Positions 1-13,300 of a stretch of 64,000 nucleotides of DNA are shown here, in pieces. How positions within the stretch are numbered: position 1 is the stretch's first letter; every line of letters starts with the position of its first letter. The DNA comes from Oikopleura dioica. Lineage: Eukaryota > Chordata > Appendicularia > Copelata > Oikopleuridae. Both the position numbers and the translations under genes were made by a program. The stretch is taken from positions 11,020,157-11,084,156 of the forward strand of contig OU015566.1 of the NCBI GenBank assembly GCA_907165135.1, given 5' to 3'. The notes beneath the pieces were generated by a model. That model searched no databases and was not told where the DNA came from. It saw nothing but the letters and a program-made list of their open reading frames with translations.

Positions 1-91
1 TTGTACCCGAAATACTGTTAGCCAAAAATTATGTCTATTTTCGCCATTTTGGACTCATTTTACTTGTCAATTCAGAATTAACTTCAGTGTT

Positions 92-275
92 GTGAGAACC
101 CGACAAGAACCCGACAAAGACCCGATAAAAACCCGAAAAATACCCTGCAAAAACCCGAAAAATAGCCTACGAAAATCCGATAAAAACCCGACAAAAACCC
201 GACGAAAACCCGACAAAAACCCGATCGGAAAAATCAGACTTGAAGAAAATCCGACGAAAACCCGATCCGGATTTC
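92..275. repeat. Short-period CCCGA-rich tandem repeat
   Basis: Degenerate tandem copies of an AAAACCCGAC/T-like unit of about 10-11 bases run through this stretch. An open frame crosses it only because the repeat lacks stops; the translation is Lys/Pro/Thr/Arg low complexity, so I do not call a gene. Confidence 0.7.
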
Positions 276-409
276 GGGGGCATTTGTCGATCCTAGGGTT
301 TCACAGCCTATATTATATAGGCTATATAGTAGGGTTATATACCTAGGGCTTGTACCATTTTTAAAATTTTCCGATCATCAAAAAGCATTATGAAAATTCC
401 GAAAAAGCG

Positions 410-3400
410 GACACTTCCCATCATCTACTGCTCAAAACGATTCTGCAAGAGTCCGTCTGCGAACTCGGCCTGGAGAAGAAAAACAACGAAAAAGACGCTA
501 CCGGTCGTCCGGAGCGCGACCTCGGCGTCTACCGCGAAACCTTTGAAACCCGATTCTTGAAAGAGACGACCCAGTATTACCAAGCTGAGTCGTCAAGTTT
601 TATTGAGAGGTTAGAAACATATTCATTTTTGAAAATTTGTTTTGAGTACTTAAAATTGAAAAAGGGGTTTCTTATTTGCATTCTTCAGCCACTCGCTGGT
701 CGATTATCTCGTCAAGATTGAGAAGAGGTTTGAAGAGGAGGATCGACGCGTCAGAAGGTAAGAGGCTGGTCCCTTAAGTTTTGCCATGGGTAAGGGTCCC
801 TTACTAAAGGGATCTAAGTGGAGATTTTCGGAGAAAACCGCAGTACATGAACACCTCGGTGGATTCTAATTTGACTATGATAATGGCAGTGGCATTTGGT
901 GTCACCTTAATGCAAATTTAAAAACGATAATGATTGACCCGAGTTATGTAGTGATGAATCAACGTTTCTTCCTTCTTATTCCAAGAAATCTTATTCGAAG
1001 TCATAGTTTGTTATTGAGTAAATACTCTTTCCATTATTTTGTCCAGCTAAGTACTCGTCTTTTAACCGCACTTGTCCGCAGCCGCGCTCTTATCATCCCC
1101 AATTTTCCAGCTTACCTCTTCATCATCATCATCCCTATTTTCAGCTATCTGGACAGCTCGACAGGTCCGAAAGTGGAGCAGACGCTCGTAAAAGTGCTCA
1201 TAGAAGCACACATCGCAAGAATTCACGATGAATTCAAACCCATGGTCGAGCACGAGAAGATCGACGACTTGAAGAGGGTTTTCGCCCTTGTCAACAGAGC
1301 AGACAAATTTAGGAGCGAAAGCGATAAGAGCAATAATGTCAGCCCTTTTCTTGGTAAATAATAAGTATATTTCATCTGACGAATTATATGTTATTGGTGG
1401 GAATCGAACCCGTGCCGGTCTTATCCGAATTTTCAGACCCGATGCGAGATGCTTTCCGCCAACACGTAGTTTCCGAAGGAATCGCTGCTGTTGACGCAAT
1501 CAAAGAATCCGCCCTGGTCGACCCGAAAAACTACATCGACGCCGTCCTCACTGTGTATAAAAAATACTCAAAAGTCGTTCTCGACGCCTTTGCGTCCAGG
1601 GTTGAACATGTTCACGTTTTGCTAATTTGGAAAATTAGGTCTTATGAATTCCCTTTTGAAATTTTCTCAGAAGACATGATTTTTTGAATGTTGCAATAAA
1701 CCGCGACATTAATTTTCAACCCTTGAACAGAAAATGACTCTGGCTTCACAACGCAGCTAGATAGAGCGGCTTCGCATTTTGTGAACAAGTAAGTTGAGCA
1801 AAAGAAAATGAAAACAACAGACAATTGTTATCGTAAAAGAGCGAGTATGACTCTTCCGGAGGACAGTATTTTTTTCTTTGATAAAAACAGCGAGAAGATG
1901 AAACTTTGCTATTTATCAAGGAATTATCCTAAAATGCTGCCACAGAACGTGGTTTAGTTTAGAAGCTAGTAAGTCTTCACGACAAAATTACGCTCGCCGA
2001 TAAGGATAGGTGGTGGGTAGTTGGGATTCTTGTGGCATTTTCGGGAGGCGAAATTAACTTATCACAGCTCATATCCGCGCAGGGAGTGCTTACCGCGATT
2101 TCGGAAATTATTTCGTGTCTGGTTCCACCAGCAAGTGACTCACTTCCACGCCCTGTTGCAATAAGTGTATGCTATTAAAATTTCGATGGAAGACGAGTTC
2201 TTAGAGGAACTAGAAGAAGTTCATTGATTGATTGAATTTCTGCCCTTTTGAGATGCAAATTAGGTCATGTTCAAACTTGGAGAAAATTTTTCTCTTTCTA
2301 AGAATAACGCAGTTACGCTGGGACCTTTAAACATTAAAGGTTTTTAAATTTTGGTTCAATATTATCGACTGATATCTCCTACAGATGGGTTGATATTGAT
2401 TTTAAAAGGAAAAAATCTTCTGTAAAATTGCAGATGAGGCGATAACTTTTGATGTTAGAAACGCCGTTTGCGAAACGAGGTCAAGTCGAAGTGCGGAACT
2501 GCTTGCGCGATACTCTGATTCTATCTTGAAGAAGAATGCAAAAGTCGCCTCCGATGACTCGGATAAGGAGGCGGCCATGTCAGAAGTTGTAAGTATTCAA
2601 GGCTCGCTTCAAGTCTTTTTGGAAATACAACTCAAGGTCGATGAGTATTAAAAAGGGAACCGCGGTGTGTTTAGAGCTTGCTAAAATATTTCTTTCTAGG
2701 GCAAGGTCATCACTTTTCGATTCAATTTCAAAATTTTTCGAAGCCAAAGTCGCCGAAAAAGTTGAAAACATAAACTTTATAAATCCTCAATTACAGCTCT
2801 AAAAACGGCCTGCTTTGCAAAATGTCGTCTGAAGCGAAAATATCAAGGGGCGAGTTCTTGGCATTTATTAATTTTTCAGATCACAATCTTCAAGTTTATC
2901 AACGAAAAAGATGTCTTCATGGAGTTTTACTCAAAGCTATTTGGCAACAGATTGGTCAAGGAGATTTCGGCCAGTGAAGACAATGAAGAAACGATGATCA
3001 AGAAATTGAAGGTAACTTGTTTATTTATAGCCGATGTTTGAGCGAATTAAATCTAAAAAAAAATTTTTAGTTATCATTTCATTTTCATGAACCTTTTCAT
3101 TTGACGATTCATTCTCTGATGCTCCCCCTTATATACCACACGGAAAATTTTAATCTTTGATTTTAATCAGTCTTGACCTGCTTTTCCGCTCTAATTCCCG
3201 TCTATAAATTCTTTTTTTCAGGAAGAATGCGGCCACGAGTACACCTCCCGCCTCCAAAAGATGTTCAAAGACATCGTGGTGAGCAGAACTCACACGGAAG
3301 AATTCAAAAACCACGCTCGCCAAAGTGGCTCGCTAAAAGGTGCGTCGTGATTTTGGATTGGTGCGGTTTATATATAGCTCCGTGGCGAAATTTATCCAAC

Positions 3401-4870
3401 TTGTTGCATGGAGCTGGCCGGGATTATTTACCAAACGGAGTTAGACATAAAGTTTAGAAGAAAATGTTCTAAACATAGTTTTTTCACATTCTAGCGTAAT
3501 TCATCCAACCCGTTTTTAGTGGACTTCACCATCAAAGTGTTAACCACTGGACATTGGAATTACAAGCCCAGCAATCCCTTTATTCTACCTATCGAGGTAC
3601 AGTGGCTTTAACGCTTTTATAAATATTTAACTGTCTCATCGCCGCAGATTCGAACCTGCCAGGAACAGTTTCTTCAACACTACAGCCAAAAACATAGCGG
3701 TCGAAAACTAACATGGATTCTTGCACATTCGAGATGTGAGCTCAAATTCTTCCCAAAGCTGGACCAGTCCAATTTCTTCATTTTTACTGTAAGCAAAATG
3801 CAAAAATGAAAGAAAGCATTTCTTGACCAATAAGAAAGGCTAAAATTTACTGTCAGCCAATCAGATTTTAGAATTCGTTAAATCATGATTTTAACTTCTT
3901 TATTGAGTAATTCCTTGAAAAAGTCACTTTGAGTTCATTTCTCCGTTGATTTTTATACAACAACGCCCACCTGGATATTACCAACGGCCACGCTTTCAAT
4001 TTATATAAAACACCTAGTCGTTTTTATTTGTTTGATGGCACTACTGGAACTCGATGATCCATCATCTGTCGTGTTACTTTCATGTAACTTTTTTGTCGAA
4101 ACGTAATACTTAAATATAGACAACGACGCATCAATTGTCAATCTTGAGCATCTTCAATCAACGGCCCAGCTATACTGTTGACGAAATTCAATCTTTAACT
4201 GAGATAGAAACGGAGAACGACTATTTGTACAAGATAATTGCCCAATTGCTCAAAACGAAGATCTTGACTTCCTCAGCAGCAGGAAGTGAGCTGCCCAGCG
4301 GAAGCCACACAATTTCTGTTAATGAAGCTTACAAGAGGTAAGCTCTTAACAACTTGACTGAATAGAACTTCTTACGATTCTTACATGCTTCTTTTTTTCG
4401 GAAAAATTCAATATTTTCTCCTTTAGCAAAAAGAAGAAAATGAACATCTCGCAGCCTATCAAGCAAGAACAACGATCCGAAAGTGACTTGACGGTGAAAA
4501 GGGTTGAAGAAGACCGCGGCCTTGCGACGCAGGTAAAATTCGGCGAAGTTGCGGTCTTTTCTCGGTTTGTTTAGGCGGCGATTGTTAGAATTATGAAAAT
4601 GCGGCAGCGATTGAACCACAACAACTTGGTCACCGCAGTGGTTGAGCAGCTACAAGCACGGTTCACGGCCAGGGTTCCGCTAATCAAGGTAAATTATAGC
4701 CTGCAACAGATATTTACAGGAGTAATTCGGGTGCCGAAATTTTACCATCTCTAATGAAAAAAATCGAAAAGAACGAACTTTTCTTTTAGAAACAAATCGA
4801 AATCCTCGTCGAAAAAGAATACATCGCCCGAGTCGATGGAGAACGAGACATGTATGAATACTTGGCCTGA
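410..4870 (+). CDS. CUL1-like: Cullin-1-like E3 ligase scaffold, 5' partial, about 13 exons
   Basis: Cullins are the rigid scaffolds of SCF-type ubiquitin ligases; the C-terminal half binds RBX1 and is activated by neddylation. Exons recognisable by homology lie near 410-610, 690-759, 1147-1297, 1433-1601, 2429-2588, 2879-3012, 3222-3340, 3519-3597, 3648-3789, 4120-4337, 4427-4532, 4575-4687 and 4790-4870. They follow cullin order: cullin repeats (including 'ELLARYSDSILKK'), the cullin-homology segment ('FINEKDVFMEFYSKLFGNRL', 'CGHEYTSRLQKMF'), 'SGRKLTWI' and the winged-helix tail. The last exons contain 'AAIVRIMKMR', whose Lys after IVRIM is the family's neddylation site, and end in 'YEYLA', the typical C-terminus of CUL1. 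The N-terminal part lies before the window. Introns here (50 to about 800 nt) are longer than in the Polinton. CUL1 rather than CUL2-4 is inferred from the tail. Confidence 0.9.
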
Positions 4871-5038
4871 ATGCCCCCCAAAACCTACCTCCTAAATTGA
4901 TACTCTCAACATTATCATGTATTATTCTTCTATTTTTTTTTTCAATTCACGGATAGCCCGAAAATTACTTTGAAATAACCCTTTTTTTTATCTATTTTCT
5001 GTGCCCAAATTAATAGAAAAATATTTTTAAAGGACAGT

Positions 5039-5784
5039 CCTAGGTCTAGGATGGGGGGTGATCGTTGGAGATCCGAAATGAGGCGCTCGAGATAAATCAC
5101 CAATGAGTGGAGCGCGGGTTGTTTGGATCTCCAGAGCGTGGAGATCGAAGCTCGATCTCCAAATCAGTCCCAGGGATTTTGTCGATCTCCAATTTTCGGT
5201 GATCGGGACCCGAATTTTCTCGACCATGGATTTTTCTCGAATGCATTCATATTTTTCAGTAAAAAGGGACTTTTCGGGTCAGTGTCTCAAAAATGTACTA
5301 ATACAAATGAGTTTGTATTGCTTATTTTCAAGAAGTAATCGGCGATAGATTATCGCTCACCAGCCGAGCTCTAAGTCGGCGCTTTAACCTTTGGAAATTT
5401 AAACCGAACCAAAATCAAGCAGAGATAGTAAAAAGTACTTATTTTTATCTTGAATATTAATCCATGCACTTTTTTGACAGAATATTTGAAATCTACTGCG
5501 CAAAATTAGTATTCTCTGAGATTTTCAAGGCTATCCGGTCAGTCGCTTCTGATATCAGTAGGCTGACAGAAGATTGTTTCAAAGTGACTCATCGACTTTG
5601 GGGTTTTTGGATCTCTAAGAACTGGAGATCGAGAGTGGTGATCGATCACCGCAATTTCAGAGTGGAGATCGCGCGGATCTCCACGCAATTGGAGATCCAA
5701 AGAACCCGCGCTCCACTCATTGGTGATTCAACTCGAGCGCTTCATTTCGGATCTCCAGCGATCACCCCCGATCCTAGACCTAGG
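5039..5784. mobile_element. Non-autonomous TIR element (746 bp) with 6-bp target duplication
   Basis: The left end CCTAGGTCTAGGATGGGGGG is mirrored at the right end (CCCCCGATCCTAGACCTAGG). Inverted similarity continues for about 120 bp on each side (GAGATCCGAAATGAGGCGCT and its complement near 5735). Directly outside both ends stands GACAGT (5033-5038 and 5785-5790), a clean 6-bp target-site duplication. The interior has no convincing ORF, so it is a MITE-like element; the superfamily is unknown. Confidence 0.85.
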
Positions 5785-5790
5785 GACAGT

Positions 5791-7251
5791 CTACAATAAA
5801 AAAATAGCCTTTGTACTTGTATTTTTCAACTCTGGAATTTTCACCCAAAACCGCGATAGTCGTGAAAATACGCTTCGTGAAACAATTCCTGTGCAGTTCA
5901 ATAAACATTAATTCCAAAGACGGATTATCCGCAGAGCTCACGAATGTAACTCCAATTGTTGATTTTCGTGCTCGTAACATTTTGTTAGAAAAATGAAAAA
6001 TTGCAGAAAAGCTTCGTTCATTTCTTGTGCATGTTAATCGGCTTTGTCTAGCTTTCTTTTGCAACAGTTTTTAACAGCAAAGCGGGCATTTGAGGCAATT
6101 GTAAAGGGAAAATACGGCTAGGTGACAATTGATTGTGAAATTCTGTCAAATTGGCGAAAGTCTGAGAGCATCACGTTCGATTCAAGAGACTTTTCTTCCT
6201 ACTGCAATACTGTGAACAAAAAAGGCATCTGCTGGAATTTAGGGCGTTGAATTTAGGCAGGCTGATCGGGTAGATAGAAGTTCTTTATAAGAGAATCGAG
6301 GGTAAGATAAGAGATCAGTTGGTGTCGCTCTCACGGGCAGTTGCTTAATCTGGATGATATAAAAGGGTTCTAGTTCCCAGTTTTGGTATTAATTTGTATA
6401 ATGATTTTGCACTCGTTTAATCAAAATCTGATTTAAATTTAGGGGTAACAACCACACAGATATTTCAAGCTTCAGTTGTCAATTATCATCGTCAGCGGAA
6501 TCGTTTCTGTTTCGAAGAGAATGTCTAGTTATTATTTCGTCCTGAATTAAAATGAAAAGCAAAAAGCTGGTTTATTCTTACTTGTATTGCCTCATTCTAC
6601 TTTTATGTTCCAATAAAAACAGTAATAAAATTGATTTTAAATAATCTGCAAAAGTTTCTTTATTCGAAAGTCGCTTAGCCCAGGTTCGCAGTCTCCGTTT
6701 CGATAATAGAAAAACATTCATCTCATTTAATGTTCCTCGGGCGCTGAGAAAATAATTCTAAATGACCGATTTCAAAGCCCTTTCTTTTGCACAATTTTGA
6801 GCCAGTTTTACACGTTTTTTAACTTTTTGAACTTGTGATATAAACTCAAAAAACGGATAAAAAGGGTTTAGTTTAGGACAACTCATTTTTCTCATCAAAC
6901 GATGTGGTTAAATCCCCTTTCTTAGCCTCAGTCATATCAAATGTACAGAAAGCAAGGTAAGTACAGAAAAGAAATGAACTGAGTTGAATGTGCCTCTGAA
7001 ATTTCTGATTTTTGGTAGCGCTATTAAAATATTAGAAATGCCACGATCTCCAGGGGGCGAGATCTTGCCTGGCCAGGAATTCTGATTTCATTTTGAAAAT
7101 AATTTGGGAACAGGTGAAGGTCAAACTTGAGAAATTCTAGGAAGGCAAATTTTACGGCCCAGGATACGAGAGACACTCAAGTTTAGGGACTTATCTAAAA
7201 GGGAAGAATAGTCACTAAGAAATGGCTAAATTTTGGTCGGTTTAATTGGCT
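5791..7251. other. Intergenic, no gene seen
   Basis: AT-rich sequence with only short ORFs that lack splice or homology support. I see no recognisable repeat or RNA gene. Confidence 0.5.
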
Positions 7252-7380
7252 CTGGGCTGGGAAACCTGTGCAGAAAACCTGAGTCAGGGATCTCCGCGGC
7301 TTATTCTTAAAAGAAAGGCTTTTCATAATAGCTGACTCAGGCACTCTGACTCAGATTATCCACACAGGTTTCCAACCCTG
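7252..7380. mobile_element. Small MITE (about 130 bp)
   Basis: The left arm CTGGGCTGGGAAACCTGTG and the right arm CACAGGTTTCCAACCCTG are inverted copies, followed inward by CTGAGTCAG on one side and CTGACTCAG on the other. A relic of the left arm recurs at 29111-29147, which supports a repeat family. No clear target duplication is seen. Confidence 0.6.
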
Positions 7381-8169
7381 GAGTTGGTTTCTGAAGGCAA
7401 AAGTCAAGAAAAACGAGTCTCAAACTGAGAATTTTCTGCGAAAGTCTAGTCTCTTCCGAACAGGAAATTTCTATTTTAGTGGAAACTGTAATTGGTAGAA
7501 TGGTGGTAGGTGAAATGGATGGTTTGAGACAGCTCCTTGATTCGTTTTGTGGCTTCTTCGTTGATTTTCGTCATATCATTTCCGTTTTCCACGAAATCTG
7601 TATTTTCAGCAAGTCAGCAGGGGGAATGACGAGACGAGATTCAAGCGCGAATAATTGTATTTGGATTCGAACGTAGCCAAACTATCAAACGAGACTAGAC
7701 AAGTTCATGCTTGGATAAGACATTCACCGTCAAAACTTGAACTCAAATTGTGTTATGTAACGCTATCACCGATCCAAAATCACCACCTGAAGGCCATAAT
7801 TTTAGCGACCGGTTCTCAAATCGTTCACAGGCCGATTTGAAGAGGCGAATTATTGGAGAAAATTGCCTCCTTCGAAAAAGGGTAGATGATCATTGTCTTT
7901 TTTGGATTCGAGCTCTAGAATTCCACGGCTTATGAATAATTTTATGAAAGAAGAACCATACTTCAGATTTTTGTTAATGATTTTGGAGTTTTTTTACTGC
8001 CTAACACTGGCGATAAATTAATAATATAATCTCTCTATGAAATGATTGGCCCCTGTCTATGTTCAATAATTTATTGACAATAAAGGATGTCAAATACCTT
8101 AAACGAAAACCTTATGTCCAAAAGATTCGCGAGGAAAAAATCGGAAGGAAGAGCTCCTCCCAGGATATG
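7381..8169. other. Intergenic, no gene seen
   Basis: No ORF, splice pattern or repeat that I can support. Confidence 0.45.
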
Positions 8170-8176
8170 TTAAGAC

Positions 8177-8963
8177 CAGGGGTCTAAATATCAGCCGAAA
8201 TCCTAGTGCGAAAGCGAAGCGAAAGCGAACGTTTTTTTCAATTTTTTTGCGAAGCGAAAGCGAAGCGAATTCTTCGTCCATGTGCGAAGCGAAAGCGAAG
8301 CGAAATATCATTGAAAATTGCGAAAAAAAAGCGAAAATTTTTTCGCTTTAATTGATACGCATTTTCTGGCAAGAATCTTCAGCAATCAGCAACTCAAAAG
8401 CGAAGATGATTTCAAAAACCTATTTTTGCGCAGAAAATTTCAAAAAAATCTGTTACTGTACTTTTTCAGCTCGTCAATATAAGCCGAATGGTGGGTCTAA
8501 CTGTTGATAATTCCAAGGTAGTAGTAAACACTATAGCAGGGGTGACCATTTGAGCATCGCCGATGCCGCATCGGGCAGTCGGGCAAAACGGACAATTTTC
8601 GGGCAAAATGTGTTCGGCGGCCGAACTTCGGCCAGGCATTCGGACGGCTCAGCCCCTTAAATTTGGCTGGGCAAAAGCGGGCATTTCGGGCATTTTGGCA
8701 AGTTGGGCACTTTCGGGCAATACGGCGATTTCGGGCAGTTGGTCAAGCCCGCGGCGAGGAAAATTCCTAAATTTCGCATTCTTTACAACTATTTTTGCTC
8801 TTTTGATCCTCTTGGCCCTTGATTTCGCGAAAATTTTGGAATTTTTGCGAAGCGAAAGCGAAGCGAATTCTGCTCTCAAGTGCGAAGCGAAGCGAAAGCG
8901 AATTCGCTTCGCTTCGCATCGCTTCGCAATAAAGCGAATTCGCACTGCGAATTTAGACCCCTG
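8177..8963. mobile_element. CAGGG-ended MITE (787 bp) rich in GCGAAGCGAAA repeats
   Basis: Termini are CAGGGGTCTAAAT and ATTTAGACCCCTG, flanked by a direct repeat TTAAGAC (8170-8176 and 8964-8970). Both subterminal regions are built of GCGAAAGCGAAGCGAA repeats in opposite orientation, which could fold into a long imperfect hairpin. ORFs inside are by-products of the repeats. The CAGGG terminus resembles hAT elements, but the duplication is 7 bp where hAT normally makes 8. A second CAGGGGTGACC end near 8538 hints at a nested insertion. The element at 45222-45680 has the same kind of ends and duplication. Confidence 0.85.
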
Positions 8964-8970
8964 TTAAGAC

Positions 8971-10381
8971 CTTATCGCTTCATTTTGACAATAAACTGAA
9001 CGTATTCTACATGCGGTTAAATTAGCATTAGAAGGCTTGTCTCTCCAATAACGCTTCTACGTCTGAAATTTTCAGTAAACACCGTCTACCTATTTCAGTA
9101 ACAGTCTTGGATCAGTAGGATTTTGAGAAATTAATACTTTTACGTTTACTGAAAAGGGTACCACTAACTGACGAGAATATAAAGATAATTTATGGCCCTT
9201 TTTACAAGAACATCAGCGTACATCTCATCAGCGGCTTAGAAGAATCTCGAGATTCTGAAGAACAGAATCTGGAAAGTCCGAACCAATCAGAGAGCCAACA
9301 AGAGTTTGCGCGGCTTCTCACCCAAATTAGGCGCGCCCAGAATGAGCTACTGAAAAAGTCAGTGCATTTTTCAGTAGCTCAGATTCTCGATCTCCCCTTT
9401 GAGCTCAACTTCATGGTATTACGTATTTTTTCTGTAGATCCACAGAAATACAGGAGCCGCTCTTCTTAATATTAATGATTCATCATTAAATCTATCAGTC
9501 AACCTTAACCCCATCTATCGAGTTCTTCATCACCCCCAAGCGATCTCTCGCTCCCTCTCTCTCCTCATTTTTCGTGAAGGCTCATTTTCGCGCCCTAGCG
9601 CCGCCGCATCAGATGGCGCTGGAGCATCGTTGTTTCCGCGGTACCCCACCACCTCGGCAACCGTCAACATCTGGTCCAAGTTTTTTGTATTTTACGCTTT
9701 TGAGGGACCTATTTACTACTTTTCCCCGTTTTTTATAATTGTAATTGTATAATAAGAGAGAGAACGAACGAAGTAGAAGTCATAAAAGAGAGAGAGAGGA
9801 AGGAGAGAAACAGAAGAAATGAAATTTTGGGCACTGGTGCTCGCACTGGCCAAAGCCAGAGTCGACATTGGAAGGATAGGCGCAAATAATGCACCCAGTG
9901 CCTATCAGCCAGAGTGCCCCCTCAGGATTGGATTGATTTGTTTAGGCGAAAGATAATTATTTTTATTCAGACCCCATTCAAGAAATTTCAGGTACCGTAG
10001 CTATCGGATATTACTTTTTAAAAAAATAAGAAAGGTTATTTATTGGCACTAGGATACTAGGTATTATTATTATGTGAATAATAGATTTTCATTTATTTCA
10101 TTAATCGTTTTCCCTTTTTTAGGAGATTTTTTCAATTTTGACCATCCTAATAACTATAAAAATGCCTTTAGATTTGAACAATTATGGTTTTTGCAGTGTG
10201 TAAACCTCAAAAATATTTCATCTTCTTTAATCTTACATTGCTTTATTTCGTTTATTTCAGTTAAAATTGGTGTTTTGACTCGCTGCATTGGAATTTTAAT
10301 TGCAGCTCGGGATATAAATTGAGTTATTTATTTAGAAGTTCACTTCAGAATTAGTGTTTTTCATTAATATCGCCGCAGATG
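8971..10381. other. Intergenic or intronic; GA-rich tract, no firm gene
   Basis: Contains a GA-rich tract (about 9750-9810) and an imperfect inverted repeat near 9835-9915 (GGGCACTGGTGC / GCACCCAGTGCC). An open stretch at about 9200-9410 reads Ser/Glu/Gln-rich but has no supported borders. Confidence 0.4.
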
Positions 10382-13300
10382 CCACACAACTTCTCCAAAA
10401 ATGCCAATTCAATCGCTTCCTCAAAGTTCAAGAGACCGCGGGCTTCACTCGCGGCGCCGAAACTCGCGGTCAACCCGTTTCTGGCATTTGTAATGTTTTT
10501 ATGTAATCTCCGCCTTTTCCAAGCCGTTCACACGTTTCTAAAAAACTAGCGGATTTGAGGAAGATCTTCTTTGTTTGATCAAAATTTTGGGTTTGCCAAA
10601 AACTTCAATACTGTCGTTCCATCTTGCTAAGATCGCTCTTCCCGCCATTTCCGGCACTTTTAAAAGTTAAAATAAGTATTTGAGCACGTGTCCCGGCGCC
10701 GGAAATTAAGCTACCTTAATCATGTGGCGTTAGTGGTGGAATTAACCGACCTCAGACTTACATCATCTTTATTCACAAATCAAACTTATTTTTTTTTTCA
10801 ATTTAGCGTCGCTTGGTGGCGTCTTTTTCATAATAAAACAGCCAGTCAGAAATGAATAGCCCTTTTTCAATGAAGATTTTAAATCGAGACGTAAATTCTT
10901 TAGTCCATTTTGCCGCAAAACTGAAATTTCGAGACGAAAATCGTTGGGCACATTTTTTCACTCTAAAACAAGCATTTCTAAATTTTATAATTCACACGAA
11001 AAGAGCTAGAAGAAGTAAATTTCAAATTGCTCCAATTTCTTCTCACAAGATGGATTGATCTGCCAGATCGATCTGTCATTGCTCGCCCAGTAATCATCGT
11101 ATTGTAGAAGGTCGTCAGATATCCGAGCGGAATTTCGGAAAGAAAAAGTTCAAGTTTTCCTTCTTCCGGTTATGTCAAAATTTTGATTTTTTCGATGATA
11201 AATTAATCAAAAAATTAATCGCGAAACTTCTTTCTTTTTCATTTTTTCAAGATTGCTAGAAAAAATAAATTGTATTTTACGTGGTAAACGTCTGAACTTT
11301 GCCTCATTTCTTCATCACTTCGCAATTTTTAGGAGCTTACGCGAACACGAGGTCGTGTTCTAGTCAACCACTTGGTCACGACTGGGCGGTTAATTAACAA
11401 ACCCTAAAAATAAGACTCTACTTTCTCTCTCTGTCTTCAACTTGTTGAACTTTTCCCTCCGTGATTTGGGCCAGACAAATTAATTTATTCTCCTTTCAAA
11501 AAGCCCCTCCTTCATGTTTCCAAGCTGGTTCCACGAGTCCAGATGTGTCAAACCCGATTAATTACCCAAAAAGAGCCAAAGCAGCTTCTTCTCAACTCAG
11601 TCTTGGAACTCGTCAAAAATCAAATTTAGAAATCGTGACTTGAAACTATCGAACTATTTGCTTTAAAAATTGAAATCCCATTTTTTTATGCGAAAAAGCT
11701 TCCTCAATCCAAAAAGTGCGTGTGCTCAAAATGGACATGCGTAGAAGAATTCGACTTTGCGACGCTGAAAGAACAGAGCCGCATTTACAGATTATCAGAA
11801 GACGAATTCGATGAAAACTTCAGATGCTGGAAGAACTGCTGCAGGAAATCAGGTAAATCCGCGCGCACACGTAACGTGAGCAAAGAGGTGTTATTCTTTC
11901 TTTTTTTGTTTTTTTCTAAATGTCTCTCGCGGCGCGCAACTTGAGACGAGCAGCTTTGCGGAAACGGGTTAAAAGAGTCCTCACGAATAGCGGATTTTCT
12001 TGCGAGTCTAGCGATAATCTCTTTTGACGTAATGCTATTCTATAAGTTTTAAAAATTACTTCATAAATAAATCACGAGTGAAATTATTATCTCTATGAAA
12101 TATGGATTTTTTATAACGCTCTGAGTCTCAGAGTCTGATACTTGTTTCGTTTCCCAAAGGGACTGTAGATTTAGTTAAATGAAATTTGATTTGCTTCTGA
12201 CATTATTGCGGTTTCTAGACGGAAAATAATAATAATCATATTCTCTGATACTTTGCTTAAAATTTGTATAAACGCATTCTATAGCATTTGATAAAGTCCG
12301 AGTATCCTCTCAAGATTCTTACGATTCCTCCTCTGAACTAGCCATGTTCAACCTCTTTTTCACTCAATAAAGTAACCGAAAAAAAGTGATAATTCTTTCA
12401 TGAGTGTCTTTCTGAATCCTCGCACCTGTATTTTGCCCAAGAATGACTTGGAACCAAAACATTATTTCGCAAAGGATGACGCTCTTTTTTAACCAGTTTT
12501 ACATTGAAAATTTCAGGAGTGAGGGTCTCAACCTGCGACAGAAATGTTTGCCAAAAGTGCTGTGGAAGTGAATGTGCCGAAATTAAAAGGTAAATAACAC
12601 GTCATTTCGCCTGAAAAATAATACTGGAGAGTCGCTCGAAAAGAGGATCTTCTCTTCCTGAATAAAACTTCCATTTCTATTTTTCGTTCGTGAAATAAGC
12701 GTCGGAAGGATAATTGGTTATGACAATAAGGCGATTACCTGTGCAAACATCAAAACAGCTTGAGTAACTTTATGTTTTAGTATGTTGCAGTTTAACCGAC
12801 GCATTCCCACTCAACAGTGCAGCGCTTGCATGGAACAAAAGTGCGACTTTGCAAAAGGTAACTCAAAAGAAAAGAAACGGGAAAGTTGAAGGGTCAAATA
12901 CTGAAGTTTGATGTAGTTTTTTTTTTTGGTATGGATCCAGATGGTGCGGAAATGGAATAACCGTAATTGAATAAAAACAACACGTTTTGGAGTGGGTGGA
13001 ATTTTTGATGTAAATAAATTAGTGGAGTGCTCGATTGATGTACTTTCATCAAAGAAGGTGATTTAAACATGACGCTGGATGGTTTTTGGGACAAACAAAA
13101 ATGAGTTGAATCCACTAAATGATTGTTACTCACACGATTGTTACTCACTCTAGAGACGTGCTTTTTTTAAGGTTAAGGAAGTTATTTCTCTTCGTACCTC
13201 TTTTTAGACCGGGAACACCATACATATTTGGAATCAGCAGGAAATTTTAAGAACTTTGACCGTTTTAGTTTCTCAAATTTCCACTTCCGGTCCGATTCTA

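Noticed and set aside
92-346. 84-codon ORF
   Set aside because: Starts at GTG and is the translation of a short tandem repeat.
1394-1470. tRNA-like B box (GGGTTCGATTCCCACCA on the minus strand)
   Set aside because: No matching acceptor stem or anticodon arm could be built, and the stretch runs into a cullin exon; at most a tRNA-derived relic.
8563-8967. 134-codon ORF and its antisense partner
   Set aside because: Produced by GCGAAGCGAAA repeats within a MITE; both strands are open only because the repeat lacks stops.
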